Source of the DNA: Paraburkholderia sp. HP33-1
GTDB taxonomy: Bacteria > Pseudomonadota > Gammaproteobacteria > Burkholderiales > Burkholderiaceae
Direction of reading: 5' to 3'
NCBI RefSeq assembly: GCF_021390595.1
Contig: NZ_JAJEJR010000001.1
Location: forward strand, 1,860,001 to 1,924,000
DNA: 64,000 nt
Positions 63,039-64,000 of the stretch are shown one piece after another. The translations under genes and the position numbers were made by a program. The notes beneath the pieces were generated by a model that was not told the origin of the DNA, searched no databases, and worked only from the letters and a program-made list of their open reading frames with translations. The number at the start of each line of letters is the position of its first letter. The stretch's first letter is position 1.

Positions 63039-63776
63039 ATGAGCCTGGAACTGTACTACTGGGATGGCCTGCAAGGCCGCGGTGAATTCGTGCGGCTCGC
63101 GCTGGAAGAAGCCGGTGTCGACTATGTCGAAGTCACGCGCGGCAAGGCTTCGAAGGGCCTTGGCACCAAAGCGATGATGGCGGTGATGCAAAGCCCCGAC
63201 GAGCCGTATCCGCCGTTCGCGCCACCGTTCCTGAAAGACGGCGATCTGGTGATCTCCCAGACCGCCAACATCCTGTTCTATCTCGGCCCGCGGCTGAAAC
63301 TCGCGCCCGCGATCGACAGCCTGCGCTACGTCGCAAACGCCCTGCAGCTAACGATCGCCGACGTCGTCACCGAAGCGCACGACACCCACCATCCGCTCGC
63401 GAGCGGCCGCTACTACGAGGATCAGAAAGACGCGGCGAAGGTGCGCGCGCACGATTTCATCGACCATCGGATTCCGAAGTTCATGTCGTACTTCGAGCGC
63501 GTGCTCGCCCAGAATCCGGCCGGCGACAGCTTCATGGTCGGCGACACACTGACCTACGTCGACCTGTCGATGTTCCAGCTGATCGACGGTCTGCTGTACG
63601 CGTTTCCGCGCGCGTTGAAGCGCTTTGGCGAGCACTATCCGCGGCTCGCCGCGCTGCACGACAACGTGATCGCCAGACCGAAGATCGCCGCGTATCTGGA
63701 CTCGGACCGGCGCATCGGCCATAACGAAAGTTGCATCTTCCGGCACTACCCTGAACTCGACAAGGCGGCGACTTGA
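63039..63776 (+). CDS. Glutathione S-transferase family protein
   Basis: 245 residues. N-terminal thioredoxin fold (LELYYWDGLQGRGEFVRLALEEAG; the Gln-Gly-Arg-Gly segment replaces a classic Ser/Cys site) with the cis-Pro region PPFLKDGDLVISQTANI; C-terminal helical domain with MVGDTLTYVDLSMFQLIDG. Such enzymes conjugate or transfer glutathione to electrophiles. Substrate unknown. A strong hairpin follows. Confidence 0.9.
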   Translation: MSLELYYWDGLQGRGEFVRLALEEAGVDYVEVTRGKASKGLGTKAMMAVMQSPDEPYPPFAPPFLKDGDLVISQTANILFYLGPRLKLAPAIDSLRYVANALQLTIADVVTEAHDTHHPLASGRYYEDQKDAAKVRAHDFIDHRIPKFMSYFERVLAQNPAGDSFMVGDTLTYVDLSMFQLIDGLLYAFPRALKRFGEHYPRLAALHDNVIARPKIAAYLDSDRRIGHNESCIFRHYPELDKAAT

Positions 63777-63806
63777 ACCGCGCCGCCCGCCCCCGCCCGC
63801 CCGCTA

Positions 63807-63858
63807 CCGCGCGCCCGCCATTCGAGGCGGGCGCGCGGCTGTCGTCGCGCGTTTTTTT
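63807..63858 (+). terminator. GC-rich hairpin and T-run after the glutathione transferase gene
   Basis: A perfect 13-bp stem (CCGCGCGCCCGCC at 63807-63819, complement at 63826-63838) with loop ATTCGA; a run of seven T comes 13 bases later (63852-63858). The gap between stem and T-run makes it imperfect. Confidence 0.6.
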
Positions 63859-63888
63859 CAACCCTCCTTCACGCCTCGAACCGTCGAC

Positions 63889-64000
63889 GTGCTTTCATTC
63901 CTGCTGAAGCTGCGCACCCGCGCCCAACGCGTTTTCCGCCTCTCCGAAGCCCACACGATGCTGGTCTGGTCGGTCGTGGTCGGCATCGCCGGCGCGTTCG
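63889..64000 (+). CDS. clcB: ClcB-type voltage-gated chloride channel (partial, runs off the window end)
   Basis: From the GTG at 63889 the frame reads (M)LSFLLKLRTRAQRVFRLSEA, then HTMLVWSVVVGIAGAF, open to the last base: 37 codons. The N-terminus matches my memory of Burkholderia ClcB. ClC proteins are Cl-/H+ exchangers or channels of the inner membrane. Only the cytoplasmic start and the first membrane helix are visible. No strong ribosome site is visible before the GTG; CCTCCTTC upstream is pyrimidine-rich. Confidence 0.7.
   Translation, partial: MLSFLLKLRTRAQRVFRLSEAHTMLVWSVVVGIAGAF

Overview
The window looks like chromosomal DNA of a Burkholderiales bacterium, most likely Paraburkholderia or a close relative. 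The evidence is high GC with strong GC bias at third codon positions, a hopanoid-synthesis radical SAM gene, a kgu/ptxS 2-ketogluconate operon, an AcvB/MprF pair, and small proteins of Burkholderia type. This assignment rests on protein recognition, not on a database search. I see no insertion sequence, prophage, CRISPR array, rRNA or tRNA. The region reads as ordinary chromosome dense in metabolic and transport modules.

Layout. 1-1766: 3' part of hpnJ, a small membrane protein and a cold-shock gene. 2064-6482: a sugar-acid module of alpha-ketoglutaric semialdehyde dehydrogenase, an acetyltransferase, the 2-keto-3-deoxygluconate permease KdgT and its IclR-type regulator, with two similar candidate operators between the last two genes. 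6900-7819: a 38-residue lipoprotein, a His-rich secreted protein and a small hypothetical. 7855-14665: a catabolic cluster (SDR, FAD dehydrogenase, NIPSNAP, aromatic-acid transporter), a PobR-like AraC regulator and pobA. 14921-16718: ilvA preceded by an Ile-rich leader peptide and attenuator. 16898-20751: acvB-mprF, for lysyl-phosphatidylglycerol turnover. 21145-32162: a small protein, two drug-efflux-type MFS genes, a PAS hybrid kinase, a ferredoxin-NADP reductase, an AhpD-like protein, a LysR regulator, an orphan glycosyltransferase and a KgtP-like transporter. 32418-37533: the prkA-yeaH-spoVR stress operon. 38167-41087: a hydratase and a chemoreceptor. 41446-47624: a ribose-type ABC operon with kinase and repressor. 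47939-55219: corA, a lipoprotein, an orphan cydX translationally coupled to a P-loop kinase, a saccharopine-dehydrogenase-like gene with an Lrp regulator, a Spy-like chaperone and hypotheticals. 55317-60648: the kguEKTD-ptxS 2-ketogluconate operon with a perfect 26-bp operator palindrome. 60737-64000: a LysR/YeiH pair, a glutathione transferase and the start of clcB.

The strongest regulatory discovery is the ilvA attenuator. A 20-codon leader with six Ile codons has an end that can pair either with its own middle or with the 5' arm of a classic terminator, and ilvA follows. Other good signals are the operators for the KdgR-, RbsR- and PtxS-type regulators, a tandem hairpin repeat upstream of rbsR, and three small genes of 38, 47 and 48 residues.
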